DNA of 64,000 nucleotides, taken from Mycolicibacterium gadium. Lineage in GTDB: Bacteria > Actinomycetota > Actinomycetes > Mycobacteriales > Mycobacteriaceae. Positions within the stretch are counted from its first letter, which is position 1; each line of letters starts with the position of its first letter. A program made the position numbers and the translations under genes. The stretch is from assembly GCF_010728925.1 (NCBI RefSeq), contig NZ_AP022608.1, positions 5,642,001 to 5,706,000 on the forward strand, in the 5' to 3' direction. A model generated the notes under the pieces. The model was not told the DNA's origin. It saw nothing but the letters and a program-made list of their open reading frames with translations, and ran no database searches. This document shows, in pieces, positions 42,389-51,620 of the stretch.

Positions 42389-43222
42389 TCAGTGAGTCCA
42401 CCCGTCAGCGATCTGATCATCGAAGGCGCGGTCGATGCGCTCGAATCTGCGCTGGATCGAGGGCCGCGACGCCTGATGCGGCACGATGTAGAGACGGTTG
42501 GCGAGAATCGCGTCGGCCGTCAGCCGCGCGACGTCCTCGGCACGAACCTCCGGATCGGTTGACGCGTCTGGCAGCTCCTGAACAGGCCCGGACGTCGACG
42601 TAGGACCGTAGTCCGCGCTCCGCACCCGCTCGCTGTTGGACATCAAATCGGTGGCCACGATCATCGGGCACAGCACCGAAACGCCGATCCCGTTGGCCCG
42701 CACCTCCCGTGAGAGTGTCTCCGCCAGAGCCACCACGCCGTACTTGGCGACGCAGTACGGCCCGAGTCCCACATTGGGGATGAGACCGGCGAACGACGAT
42801 GTGAAGACGATATGGCTGTCCTCGGCCTGCGCGATCATGCGCGGAAGAAACGCCTCGACACCGTGGATGGGTCCCCACAGGTCGACGTCGATCACGAAGC
42901 GCCAGTCGTCGTGGCTGGTCTCTGCGATCGACCCCGCGTACGCGATGCCCGCATTGTTGAATACGACATGCACCGTGCCGAAGACTCGGAACGCCTCGTC
43001 GGCGAGGTGGACGACGTCGTCGAGCTTGCGGGTGTCGCAGATCACGCCGTGCGCGTCGAACCCGTCGCCGCGCAGCGCCGACACCGCCTCCTGCAGACCG
43101 GCTTCATTGATGTCGGCCAGCATGAGACGGGCGCCGCGACGCGCGAATTCGTGTGCGGTGGCGAAGCCGATGCCGCTCGCCCCTCCGGTGATGACTGCAG
43201 CGCGCCCTTGAAAACTGTCCAC
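42389..43222 (-). CDS. SDR oxidoreductase
   Basis: A 277-residue classical SDR: ITGGASGIGFATA, NNAGIAY, serine segment FTSSFAG, YCVAKYG. Start GTG 43222 (MDSFQGRAAV). It is 17 nt downstream of the epimerase gene and so in one leftward unit with it. The C-terminal RPSIQRRFERIDRAFDDQ extension resembles mycobacterial SDRs annotated near fatty-acid and sterol genes. Substrate unknown. Confidence 0.92.
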   Translation of the reverse strand: MDSFQGRAAVITGGASGIGFATAHEFARRGARLMLADINEAGLQEAVSALRGDGFDAHGVICDTRKLDDVVHLADEAFRVFGTVHVVFNNAGIAYAGSIAETSHDDWRFVIDVDLWGPIHGVEAFLPRMIAQAEDSHIVFTSSFAGLIPNVGLGPYCVAKYGVVALAETLSREVRANGIGVSVLCPMIVATDLMSNSERVRSADYGPTSTSGPVQELPDASTDPEVRAEDVARLTADAILANRLYIVPHQASRPSIQRRFERIDRAFDDQIADGWTH

Positions 43223-43239
43223 GGCGCGACCCTATGCGG

Positions 43240-44316
43240 TCAGCGCGGTCCGTTCGGCGGATCCCACGACGGATCGCCCAATTCGGCGCGAATGACGCCC
43301 CACGGATCGGCGTAGACACCCGGAGCTTTCCAGTAAGCGCTCCGACGCGTCATCACCGCCCGGACGACCGGCACGATCAGGCGCGCCGGGTATCGCTTCC
43401 ACCCGAACGTGTCCGTGAGCTCGGCCATCATCTCGGACCACGAGTAGTGCTGGAACTGCAGCGCTTCCTGCGCGCGCGTGGTGTCCATCCAATCGGTCAC
43501 GAACCAATCGGTTTCACTGTCGGGGTTGCCGGGGCGACCGGGGGGCATCGCGCCCGCCATGCCGAGCGCCTCGACCAGGGCGGGCGCAAGGTCGCCGTAG
43601 CAGCGGCGGTGCGACTCGTCACCGGCGATCAGGAGGATTTCGCCTGCGGCGTCCGCGGTGGTCGCCGCCGCACACGCCCATGCGACGTCGCGGACGTCGA
43701 CGGTCTGCACCCTGTTGTCACTGGGCAGCGCACTCGCGAAGAGCATCGCATCGGCGCTCAGCGGCAGCGCCGACATATCGGCACTGAGCACACCGCCGAA
43801 TCGCAGCACCACCCAGTCCAGGCTCGACGACCGCACGATCTCCTCGGCCTCCGCCTTGGTCCCGCTGTAGATGTCGCACGGGCGCATCGGGTCGTCGCTC
43901 GTCAACGGCAGGGGAGTGAGGTGAGGATTGCGAGGGCCGAACACCGCATTGCTGGACGCATGCACGAACCGCGGCGGATTCGGTTGCGCCTCGGCGATGC
44001 TGACCAGGGTCGCCGTCGCGTCGACGTTGACCCGCCGCGCCACCTTGGGGATGCGGTAGATCGCGGGGGCGATGATCGCGGCGAGGTGGATGATCGCCGA
44101 CGGCGCGGTTTCGGAGACCAGTCGCTGCACCTGTTCGGTGTCGGTGAGATCGGTCCACCGCGTTTCGACGCCTGCCGGGAGCTTGTGCACGGCCTTGACG
44201 TTGGCGGGTGTCTCGAGATCGGCTACCACCACCCGCCGCCCCAGCGTCGCCAACCGCCGCACGGTCGCGGAGCCGACGAGGCCGAAGCCGCCGGTGACGA
44301 GTACGGTGTCCGACAT
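43240..44316 (-). CDS. NAD-dependent epimerase/dehydratase family protein (extended SDR)
   Basis: A 358-residue extended SDR: VLVTGGFGLVGSATVRRL at the N-terminus (GxxGxxG), serine in HASSNAVFGP, and the YSGTK Tyr/Lys pair. Relatives act on nucleotide sugars or as sterol/aryl alcohol dehydrogenases; the C-terminal part (WSEMMAELTDTFGWKRY) does not decide between these. ATG 44316 lies 14 nt from the degenerate operator-like site at 44332. It is first in a two-gene leftward unit and divergent from an acyltransferase gene. Confidence 0.9.
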   Translation of the reverse strand: MSDTVLVTGGFGLVGSATVRRLATLGRRVVVADLETPANVKAVHKLPAGVETRWTDLTDTEQVQRLVSETAPSAIIHLAAIIAPAIYRIPKVARRVNVDATATLVSIAEAQPNPPRFVHASSNAVFGPRNPHLTPLPLTSDDPMRPCDIYSGTKAEAEEIVRSSSLDWVVLRFGGVLSADMSALPLSADAMLFASALPSDNRVQTVDVRDVAWACAAATTADAAGEILLIAGDESHRRCYGDLAPALVEALGMAGAMPPGRPGNPDSETDWFVTDWMDTTRAQEALQFQHYSWSEMMAELTDTFGWKRYPARLIVPVVRAVMTRRSAYWKAPGVYADPWGVIRAELGDPSWDPPNGPR

Positions 44317-44331
44317 ATGTCTCCTACCTGC

Positions 44332-44346
44332 GGATATGTTATTCTC
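44332..44346. promoter_or_regulatory. Degenerate copy of the GAGAAT-N3-ATTCTC operator
   Basis: The right half ATTCTC (44341-44346) is perfect and the left half matches three of six positions. It lies in the 98-nt divergent gap between the epimerase and acyltransferase genes, the same setting as the perfect copies. A separate CCCCGG-GTAA-CCGGGG inverted repeat lies at 44376-44391. Confidence 0.4.
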
Positions 44347-44414
44347 TTTTTCGGAGAGTACTACCACTCGATGTACCCCGGGTAACCGGGGACAAAGTTG
44401 GGAACAAGCACATC

Positions 44415-45215
44415 ATGAGCGACGCTTCGGACAAGAAGGTCTCCAAATGGGATCCCGGGTTCACCCGGCAGATCGTCGATCGCGTCGGTCCTCTCATCAA
44501 GCGCTACTTCCGCGCCGAAGTGCGCGATTTGGATCGGATTCCCGCGGCAGGCGGCGCACTGGTGGTCTCCAACCACTCCGGCGGCATGTTCACCCCCGAC
44601 GTCCTGGTATTCGCACCGCAGTTCTACAAGAAGTTCGGCTTCGACCGTCCGGTCTACACCCTCGGCCACGACATGATCTTCGTGGGCCCCGTCGGGGACC
44701 TGTTGCATCGTGCCGGCGTCATCGAAGCCAACCGGGAGAACGCCGCCCAGGCACTTCGCGACGGTGCCCTCGTGCTCGTGTTCCCCGGCGGCGACTACGA
44801 CTCGTACCGCCCGACGTTCACCGAGAATGTCGTCGACTTCAACGGCCGCAGGGGATACGTCAGGACGGCGATTGACACCGGGGTGCCGATCGTGCCGATG
44901 GTGTCGATCGGCGCGCAGGAAACCCAGCTGTTCCTCGCCCGCGGCGACTCGATCGCCCGGCGGCTCGGCCTCCATCGGCTGCGGGCGGAGATTCTTCCGA
45001 TCAGCGTGGGATTCCCGTTCGGGGTGTCGGTGTTCTTCCCGCCGAACCTGCCATTGCCGGCCAAGATCGTCACGCGGGTGCTCGACCCCATCGACATTGC
45101 CGCCGAGTTCGGCGATAACCCCGATATCGAGATGGTCGATCTCCACGTCCGGGCCGTGATGCAGAAGGCGCTCGACGAACTCGCCAACGAACGCCGCTTC
45201 CCTGTGCTTGGCTGA
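44415..45215 (+). CDS. PlsC-type glycerol acyltransferase family protein
   Basis: A 266-residue lysophospholipid/glycerol acyltransferase-like protein. The acyltransferase signature is SNHSGGMFTPD (about 47-57), followed by FVFPGGDYDSYRP-type substrate motifs (about 122-134) and IVPMVSIGAQET. It would transfer an acyl group from acyl-CoA to a glycerol-type acceptor at the membrane. It lies 6 nt before a fatty acyl-CoA ligase gene and close to a WS/DGAT gene, suggesting an acyl-lipid side function in the region. Confidence 0.9.
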   Translation: MSDASDKKVSKWDPGFTRQIVDRVGPLIKRYFRAEVRDLDRIPAAGGALVVSNHSGGMFTPDVLVFAPQFYKKFGFDRPVYTLGHDMIFVGPVGDLLHRAGVIEANRENAAQALRDGALVLVFPGGDYDSYRPTFTENVVDFNGRRGYVRTAIDTGVPIVPMVSIGAQETQLFLARGDSIARRLGLHRLRAEILPISVGFPFGVSVFFPPNLPLPAKIVTRVLDPIDIAAEFGDNPDIEMVDLHVRAVMQKALDELANERRFPVLG

Positions 45216-45221
45216 CGGATC

Positions 45222-46823
45222 GTGGCAGACACTCTGGGACTCCTTCGAACGCTGTGGCGCGCACGGCTGATAGCCCCGATGCGCCCCGACCGATATCTAC
45301 GGATGGGCGCGGCGGTACGCCGGGTCGGCATGACCGCCACGTCGGGCTTCGCGACGGCCGCACAGCGGTGTCCCGACCGGCCCGGTCTGATCGACGAGCG
45401 CGGCACCCTCACCTGGAAGCAGATCGACGATCGTAGTGACGCCCTTGCCGCGGCGCTGCAATCGCAGCCAGCGGGGGCGCCTAAAACCGTTGCCGTGATG
45501 TGCCGTAACCACCGGGGTTTCATCGAGTCGCTGGTGGGAGCCGACCGCATCGGCTCCGACGTCCTGCTCCTCAACACGTCGTTCGCCGGTCCGGCCCTTG
45601 CCGAGGTCGTCGAACGTGAGGGCGCCGATGTCGTCATCTACGACGAAGAGTTCACGGAGATCGTGAGCCGGGCGCTCGAGGGCAGGCCTGAAACCACCCG
45701 CATCCTGGGTTGGACCGATCGCACCGACGTCGAGCTGACCGTGGACAAGCTGATCGACCGTCATGCCGGTCAGCGGCCCATGCCCAGCGAGCGCAAGAGC
45801 GACATCATCCTGCTCACGTCGGGCACGACGGGAACACCCAAGGGCGCCAAGCGTTCCGCGGGCAGCGGTGGCGCCGGCGATCTGAAGGCGGTGCTGGACC
45901 GGACCCCCTGGCGCGCGGAGGAACCCATCGTCATCGTCGCGCCGATGTTCCATGCGTGGGGGTTCTCGCAGCTGTTGTTCGCGGCATTGCTGGCCTGTCC
46001 GATCATCACGCGGCGCAAGTTCGACCCCGAAGCGACGCTGGACCTGATCGATCGTTACAGCGCGACGGGCCTGGCAGTGGTGCCTGTCATGTTCGACCGC
46101 ATCATGGATCTGCCCGACGACGTGCGCAACCGATACAGCGGTAAGTCATTACGCTTCGCCACCGCATCGGGGTCCCGCATGCGCCCCGATGTCGTCACCA
46201 AGTTCATGGACCAATTCGGTGACGTGATCTACAACAACTACAACGCCACCGAGGCGGGCATGATCGCCACCGCGACGCCCGAGGATCTGCGCGCCGCACC
46301 CGACACCGCGGGAAAGCCCGCTGACGGCACCGAGATCCGGATCCTCGACGAGTCGTCGAACGAGGTACCGACCGGTGAGACCGGGCAGATCTTCGTGCGC
46401 AGTGGCACACTCTTCGACGGGTACACCTCGGGCACCACCAAGGACTTCCACGAGGGGTTCATGGCGTCGGGGGATGTGGGCTACCTTGATGCGGCCGGCC
46501 GGCTGTTCGTGGTCGGCCGAGACGACGAGATGATCGTCTCGGGCGGCGAGAACGTCTACCCCATCGAGGTCGAGAAGACGTTGGCCGCGCACCAGGAGGT
46601 GGCCGAGGCCACGGTGCTCGGCGTCGACGACGAGCAGTACGGCCAGCGACTGGTCGCGTTCGTCGTGCTCGAGCCGGGCGCGTCGGCGACACCGGACACC
46701 CTCAAACAGCACGTGCGCGAGAACCTCGCCAATTACAAAGTGCCGCGCGAGATCACGGTGCTCGACGAACTGCCCCGCGGCAGTACCGGCAAGATCCTGC
46801 GCAACGAACTACGCAACTCCTAG
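45222..46823 (+). CDS. Fatty acyl-CoA/AMP ligase (FadD-like)
   Basis: A 533-residue ANL ligase: P-loop LTSGTTGTPKGAKR, YNNYNATEAGMIA, hinge SGDVGYLDAAGRLFVVGRDDEMIVSGGENVYP, and catalytic Lys in PRGSTGKILRNEL. It resembles mycobacterial FadD12/FadD2-type enzymes in the N-terminal RxxRLIAPMRPDRY segment. Start GTG 45222. It is co-transcribed with the PlsC-type gene. Its 3' end overlaps the convergent WS/DGAT gene by 4 nt. Confidence 0.93.
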   Translation: MADTLGLLRTLWRARLIAPMRPDRYLRMGAAVRRVGMTATSGFATAAQRCPDRPGLIDERGTLTWKQIDDRSDALAAALQSQPAGAPKTVAVMCRNHRGFIESLVGADRIGSDVLLLNTSFAGPALAEVVEREGADVVIYDEEFTEIVSRALEGRPETTRILGWTDRTDVELTVDKLIDRHAGQRPMPSERKSDIILLTSGTTGTPKGAKRSAGSGGAGDLKAVLDRTPWRAEEPIVIVAPMFHAWGFSQLLFAALLACPIITRRKFDPEATLDLIDRYSATGLAVVPVMFDRIMDLPDDVRNRYSGKSLRFATASGSRMRPDVVTKFMDQFGDVIYNNYNATEAGMIATATPEDLRAAPDTAGKPADGTEIRILDESSNEVPTGETGQIFVRSGTLFDGYTSGTTKDFHEGFMASGDVGYLDAAGRLFVVGRDDEMIVSGGENVYPIEVEKTLAAHQEVAEATVLGVDDEQYGQRLVAFVVLEPGASATPDTLKQHVRENLANYKVPREITVLDELPRGSTGKILRNELRNS

Positions 46824-48253
46824 CCCAACGCGGGGGCAGGCGCCATCGCAGTGTCGACGGTGCTCAGCGGCGGCAACCCAGCGGCCGCGCGGATCTCGTT
46901 CAGCCCATGGATCATCGCGTCGGTGGCCTCGTGGATGTCGTTGAAGGTCTCGTCGTCGGACAGGATCGAGATGTCCACCTGGTCGACGTAACTCCATACC
47001 GTCATGTTGAACGCGCTGCCCGCCGAGAGCACCCCGATGGAGTAGATCTCACTGACCGGCGCGCCGCCGATGTGGCCACGCTCGCGCGGGCCGGGAACGC
47101 TGGACACCGCGACGTTCATCAGCCGGTTGTGGGCGGCACGCTTCGATTGCCATCGAAGCATTGCCGGGGTCACCGGAGGCGGCAGGTACTCCATCAGCTG
47201 TCCCTGCAGCTTTGGTCCGAGGAGTTCGTAGTCCTCCTTCGCGCGGCCAGTCGACAGCGAGGTCAGCCGCACCCGCTCGATCGGATCATCGACGTGGATG
47301 GGCAATGACACCGACAGCCCGCCGATCTCGTTGCCGGTCACGCGATCCGGTGACAGGTCCGTGCTGACCGGCACCGACGCGATCAGCGGACGGTCCGCGC
47401 GCCCGTCGTAGCGCAGGAGCAGTTCTCGCAGGCCGCCCGCGGCCGTGGCCAGGACGATGTCGTTGAACGTGACGCCCAGTGCCTTGGCGGTCTCCTTGAC
47501 CTCGGCCAACGACAGAGACGCGGTGGCGAAGGTCCGCGCCGGAGAGACCACATGGTTGAGGAACGTCGGTGGCGTCCGGAACATCTTCGCCAGGTCGGGA
47601 TGGTCGGTGCGCTCCTGCTTGCGCCGCCACAGCCGGGTGAATCCCTTGGCAGCGTCGCGCGCCAGTCCGGGCAGTGCCGCGACGTGCGCGACGTGGTCAC
47701 GACCTGCGGCCGCCAGCAGTTCGGTCGTCGTCGGCTCTTCACAGACGACGTAGTCGTCGTTCTCGTCAGCCTTCGAGCCGGCCAGGTCCATGAGCCGGGC
47801 GAGCAGATTCGCCGAGGCCACGCCGTCAGCGAGGGTGTGATGCACCTTGCCGATGAGCGCGAAACGGTCGTCGGCCATGCCCTCGGCGAAATGGAACTCC
47901 CACAACGGACGCGTGCGGTCCAGCGGCGTGCTGGCGATCCGGCCGATCACCTCGTCGAGTTCGCGACGGCCGCCGGGAGCGGGCACCTGGACACGGCGTA
48001 GGTGGTAGTCGAGGTCGACGGGGCAGTCCTCTATCCACATGGGATGGTGCAGTTTCCACGGGATGTCGATCAGCCGGTAGCGCAGCGGATCGAGCAGGTG
48101 CAGCCGACGGGCCACGGTCCTGCGGAACACGTCGAAGGTGAACTCGCCCGGATAGTCAGCGGCATGGATGATTGCCACCTTGAGCGTGTGGGTGTGCAGA
48201 TTCGGCGTCTCGCTGTACAACAGCATCGCGTCCATGCCATTGAGTCGCTTCAC
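46820..48253 (-). CDS. Wax ester synthase/diacylglycerol acyltransferase (WS/DGAT)
   Basis: A 477-residue WS/DGAT enzyme. The active-site motif HHTLADG is at 138-144 (HHxxxDG); the N-terminus MKRLNGMDAMLLYSETPN and the C-terminal SSVPGPRE and YSIGVLSAGSAFNMTVWSY are family hallmarks. It acylates an alcohol or diacylglycerol with acyl-CoA, for storage lipid. Start GTG 48253 is chosen because the conserved domain begins there. It is 70 nt downstream of the APH-like gene and probably the last gene of the P450-SDR-APH unit. Confidence 0.95.
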   Translation of the reverse strand: MKRLNGMDAMLLYSETPNLHTHTLKVAIIHAADYPGEFTFDVFRRTVARRLHLLDPLRYRLIDIPWKLHHPMWIEDCPVDLDYHLRRVQVPAPGGRRELDEVIGRIASTPLDRTRPLWEFHFAEGMADDRFALIGKVHHTLADGVASANLLARLMDLAGSKADENDDYVVCEEPTTTELLAAAGRDHVAHVAALPGLARDAAKGFTRLWRRKQERTDHPDLAKMFRTPPTFLNHVVSPARTFATASLSLAEVKETAKALGVTFNDIVLATAAGGLRELLLRYDGRADRPLIASVPVSTDLSPDRVTGNEIGGLSVSLPIHVDDPIERVRLTSLSTGRAKEDYELLGPKLQGQLMEYLPPPVTPAMLRWQSKRAAHNRLMNVAVSSVPGPRERGHIGGAPVSEIYSIGVLSAGSAFNMTVWSYVDQVDISILSDDETFNDIHEATDAMIHGLNEIRAAAGLPPLSTVDTAMAPAPALG

Positions 48254-48323
48254 TTCCCACCCCTTCGGACGGGTTCTATGCAACCACTCGGCACCCCATG
48301 ATCGGGTGCTTTCGGCAAACGAC

Positions 48324-49394
48324 CTATCCGATGGCGTCCAGCGCCGAGCACGTGTCGAGGTCGACGAACGCGGCGCCGTAGCGCTGGGCCAACGCGAGGC
48401 AGATGTCGGCGCCCTGCCATGCGTCCCCGCCGGACAGCGTCGCCATCCAGATGGCCAGGCCGTGCGCGACGGAGGCTCGGTAGCGCAGCCACACCTCGTC
48501 GGCGCTGGGCAACTCGTCGGCGGGCAGCTCGAGCGCGCCGCGGTACTCCGCCACCAGATCGCGCTCACCGCGTCTGCGGTCCTCGATGGTGAGCGCGCCC
48601 TGCAGGAAATAGCCGAGATCGAGCGACCAATTGCCGCGGCGGACCATCTGCCAGTCCAGGAAGCCCACCTCGTCGTTGGGCAGAAGATAGGTGTTGCCGA
48701 TGTGTGGATCGCCGTGCAGCAGCGTCTGGGTGGATCGGGTCAGCGTTCCGATGTAGCGCGACCAGATGTCGACGAAGAGATCCGTTCCATTGAGTGCGAG
48801 AATCTCGGGCGCCACGGTGTCACCGAGGCGCTCGTGGGCGATGTGCAGCGGCGCGTACCGCATGCCTTCGAATGCGATGAACGGTTCGAGCCAATTCAGG
48901 GTCGGGTGGCTGTCGAGCCGTGGACCCCAGAACCGACTGTGCATCCGGGCCAGCCCACGTACACCGTTGGCGACTTGATCGATCGACATCGGCCGGGTCG
49001 AGTCACGCGGATCGGCGCCCCTGGCGACCACGTCCTCCATGATCATGATGAAGTCGGAGCGGTCCTCGTCGATCAGCGCTGTGTAGACGGTCGGGTGGTC
49101 GAGGCCGAGCTCGACGCCCGAGGTGAACAGTCGCGGTTCGTGATACAACCCGCTCGTCAGCGCGACGAGTTCGGCGTGCTCGGGATCGACGGCCTTGGCG
49201 AATACCGTCGCGGGACCCGAACCCGCCGAATACGTCAGCGCCAACCGCGCCCGCTTGTTGGTGCCGTCGTCGCGCAGCACCACCGTCACCCCGTCGACGA
49301 CCGCGCCGGGATGGTGGCGCGTGAGCACCGCCGTCATCCAGTCGGGGCTGATGTCCTCCCAGCCGCGCGGCAGCGACAGCTCCGCGACAGTCAC
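48324..49394 (-). CDS. APH-like phosphotransferase
   Basis: A 356-residue aminoglycoside phosphotransferase/choline kinase-fold protein. The catalytic loop is LLHGDPHIGNTY and the metal-binding motif FLDWQMVRRG; an IMEDVVARG segment marks the hinge. Family members phosphorylate small molecules or acyl-CoA-pathway substrates; resistance is not implied by the context. Start GTG 49394. It is 13 nt downstream of the mycofactocin-type SDR gene in a leftward catabolic unit, so its substrate is probably a hydroxylated intermediate (inference). Confidence 0.9.
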   Translation of the reverse strand: MTVAELSLPRGWEDISPDWMTAVLTRHHPGAVVDGVTVVLRDDGTNKRARLALTYSAGSGPATVFAKAVDPEHAELVALTSGLYHEPRLFTSGVELGLDHPTVYTALIDEDRSDFIMIMEDVVARGADPRDSTRPMSIDQVANGVRGLARMHSRFWGPRLDSHPTLNWLEPFIAFEGMRYAPLHIAHERLGDTVAPEILALNGTDLFVDIWSRYIGTLTRSTQTLLHGDPHIGNTYLLPNDEVGFLDWQMVRRGNWSLDLGYFLQGALTIEDRRRGERDLVAEYRGALELPADELPSADEVWLRYRASVAHGLAIWMATLSGGDAWQGADICLALAQRYGAAFVDLDTCSALDAIG

Positions 49395-49407
49395 GTTGCG
49401 CCAGAGC

Positions 49408-50247
49408 CTATTTCAGGCAGCTGCCGCCGTCGACCGGCAATGTCACGCCGGTGATGTAGCGCGCCTCGTCGGACGCCAGGAACAGCACGGCGTTGGCAAT
49501 GTCCTCGGGCTCGACCCAGCCGATCGGCAACGTGTGCATCATCTGTCCGACGACCTTCATATCGTCCGGGCCGGGGTTTTCCAGGTCGGGGCGGAACAAC
49601 CGCATCGTCGGCTCGTTCATGAACAGGGGAGTGTTCACGTTGGTCGGGTGCACGGAATTCACTCGGATGTTCTGTGCGCCGAGCTCGACGGCGAAGGTGC
49701 GCATGAGGCCCACCACACCGTGCTTGGCGGCGACGTAGTGGCCGGTGTGTGGGTAGGCCTTGAGGCCGCCGACTGAACTGGTCAGGATGATCGAGCCGCC
49801 GCGGCCGCCCTCGAGGATATGCGGCACACCGGCTTTCACGGTCTTCCATACGCCGCCGAGGTTGACGTCGATCATTGCGGTCCAGTCGGTTTCGCTGGTC
49901 TTGTCCAGTGTCTGGCCACCGTTGCCGATGCCCGCGTTGGCGACGATGATGTCCAACCGGCCCAGCTGCTCCACGCCCGTGTCGACCGCCGCCTTCAACG
50001 CGTCGTAGTCGCGGACATCGACCTCTGCGGTGTAGATGCGACGGTTCTGGCCCTTCACCAGATCTGCGGTTTCGGCCAGATCCTCCGGCGTGGACGCCTC
50101 GATCAAATCGACGGTGTCGATCTTCTTACAGATGTCGACGGCGATGATGTCGGCGCCCTCGGAGGCCAATCGCACCGCGTGCGCACGGCCCTGTCCACGC
50201 GCCGCGCCGGTGATGAACGCAACCTTGCCTTCTACACGTCCTGCCAT
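49408..50247 (-). CDS. Mycofactocin-type SDR oxidoreductase (carveol dehydrogenase-like)
   Basis: A 279-residue SDR of the mycofactocin-dependent group: GRVEGKVAFITGAARGQGRAHAVRLASEGADIIAVDIC is diagnostic, followed by ANAGIGN, TSSVGG, YVAAKHG and TLPVDGGSCLK. In this group NAD is held non-exchangeably and the redox peptide mycofactocin re-oxidises it (established for related families). ATG 50247 follows AAAGGA; an in-frame TTG at 50256 is less likely. It is 30 nt downstream of a P450 gene, so it probably oxidises the alcohol that P450 makes. Confidence 0.94.
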   Translation of the reverse strand: MAGRVEGKVAFITGAARGQGRAHAVRLASEGADIIAVDICKKIDTVDLIEASTPEDLAETADLVKGQNRRIYTAEVDVRDYDALKAAVDTGVEQLGRLDIIVANAGIGNGGQTLDKTSETDWTAMIDVNLGGVWKTVKAGVPHILEGGRGGSIILTSSVGGLKAYPHTGHYVAAKHGVVGLMRTFAVELGAQNIRVNSVHPTNVNTPLFMNEPTMRLFRPDLENPGPDDMKVVGQMMHTLPIGWVEPEDIANAVLFLASDEARYITGVTLPVDGGSCLK

Positions 50248-50277
50248 GTCTCTCAATCCTTTTGGTGGTTGGTTACT

Positions 50278-51477
50278 TCAGGGAACGAAGGTGGGCATGG
50301 CTTCCCAGCCGCGCACCGCCGTGGTTTGTGATGGTCTCGCGTTCGGCCAGTCGACCTCCCACGTCGGGAATCGCTTGAGGATCTCCTCGAGCGCGATCCG
50401 GCCTTCCATACGGGCCAGGGCGTTGCCCATGCAGAAATGGGTCCCCGCACCGAATGTCAAGTGCGAGTGCTGCTCTCGGTGGATGTCGAAAACATCGCCG
50501 TCTGGCGGGAACCGGCGGTGGTCACGGTTGGCCGCGCCGATCAACAGGAGTATCGCGCTTCCTTCCGGAATCGTCTGGCCGTGGTACTCGGCGTCGCGCG
50601 CGACGTACCGGGCCATCTGCAGTGCCGGCGGTTCCCAGCGCAGGATCTCCTCGATCGCCTGCGGGATCAGGGCTGGGTTCTCCACGAGTTCGCGTCGCTG
50701 ATCGGGGTTTTCGGCCAACGTCTTGCCGGCCCAGCCGATCAGTCGCGTGGTGGTTTCGGCGCCGGCCGTGGCGACGACCGTCAGGTACATGAGCAGTTCT
50801 TCTCGGCGCAACCGCCGCACCGTACCGGTTTCGTCGGTGAACTCGACGTTGAGCAGTTCGGTCATGATGTCGTCGGACGGATGCTCGGTGCGGTAGTCGA
50901 GGAACTCCGCGAACACCTCACCGGTGGCCATCAGTGTCTGCTCGCCCTGCAGGGTGGCTTCGCCGTGGTCGGCGACTCGGCGCTGATGCTCTTCCGGAAT
51001 ACCCAGCAGCATTCCGATCACGCGCATCGGCATCTGCTCGCCGAGATCGTTGACGAAATCGAACTTTCCTGTGCCCACCAACGGATCGAGGCATCGGGCG
51101 GTGAACTCGCGAATCTGCGGTTCCAGTGCGGCCACCTTGCGCGGTGTGAACATCCGCGACAACAGATTCCGTTGGATGTTGTGCAGCGGCGGATCCTCGA
51201 AAATCAATGTGCCGGGCGGGATCTCCATCCCGGACTTGATGATTTCGAGCAGGGCACCCTTGCCGGAGATGAACGTCTCGTGATCGATCAACGCCTTGTT
51301 GACATCGTCGTACCGGCTCAACGCGTAGAAGTCATGCTTGTCGTTGTAGTACAGCGGCGCTTCCTCGCGGATGCGGGCGAACACCGGGTACGGGTTCATG
51401 TTCAGCTCGACGCTGTAGGGGTCGTAGTACAACTCGTCCGCCGTTTTCACGTCGGAATTCTCAACACTGATCGTCAC
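50278..51477 (-). CDS. Cytochrome P450
   Basis: A 399-residue P450: I-helix AGAETT at 238-243, ExxR near 277-280 (EEILR), and heme loop FGAGTHFCMG with Cys349. Start GTG 51477. First gene of a leftward unit with the mycofactocin-type SDR. No ferredoxin lies beside it; it may use the 2Fe-2S or 3Fe-4S ferredoxins elsewhere in the window. Two inverted repeats lie upstream (51509-51531 and a degenerate copy of the shared operator at 51606). Confidence 0.95.
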   Translation of the reverse strand: MTISVENSDVKTADELYYDPYSVELNMNPYPVFARIREEAPLYYNDKHDFYALSRYDDVNKALIDHETFISGKGALLEIIKSGMEIPPGTLIFEDPPLHNIQRNLLSRMFTPRKVAALEPQIREFTARCLDPLVGTGKFDFVNDLGEQMPMRVIGMLLGIPEEHQRRVADHGEATLQGEQTLMATGEVFAEFLDYRTEHPSDDIMTELLNVEFTDETGTVRRLRREELLMYLTVVATAGAETTTRLIGWAGKTLAENPDQRRELVENPALIPQAIEEILRWEPPALQMARYVARDAEYHGQTIPEGSAILLLIGAANRDHRRFPPDGDVFDIHREQHSHLTFGAGTHFCMGNALARMEGRIALEEILKRFPTWEVDWPNARPSQTTAVRGWEAMPTFVP

Positions 51478-51508
51478 GGGTCGCCTCTCGCAGGACCAGA
51501 AAAGGTAT

Positions 51509-51531
51509 AAGACAAATGGCTGTCGTTTGTC
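51509..51531. promoter_or_regulatory. Inverted repeat AGACAAA-N9-TTTGTCT upstream of P450
   Basis: A perfect 7-9-7 inverted repeat lies 32 nt upstream of the P450 GTG start. It has the size and place of a repressor operator, but no regulator gene is adjacent. Confidence 0.55.
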
Positions 51532-51605
51532 TCACAACTCTGGCATCGGCTCCACAATGGTGTCAACCGGCGACTCGTTTCGGGCAATTTATACTCTCCG
51601 CTTAA

Positions 51606-51620
51606 CAGAATGGCCTTCTC
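51606..51620. promoter_or_regulatory. Degenerate copy of the GAGAAT-N3-ATTCTC operator (10 of 12)
   Basis: CAGAAT-GGC-CTTCTC matches ten of twelve consensus positions. It overlaps the last bases of the thioesterase gene and lies 129 nt upstream of the P450 start, further than the other copies. It may be functional or chance. Confidence 0.4.

Noticed and set aside
44376..44391. CCCCGG-GTAA-CCGGGG inverted repeat before the acyltransferase
   Set aside because: Perfect but short and GC-only; no regulator or second copy supports it as an operator, and it could be a chance hairpin in a 5' leader.
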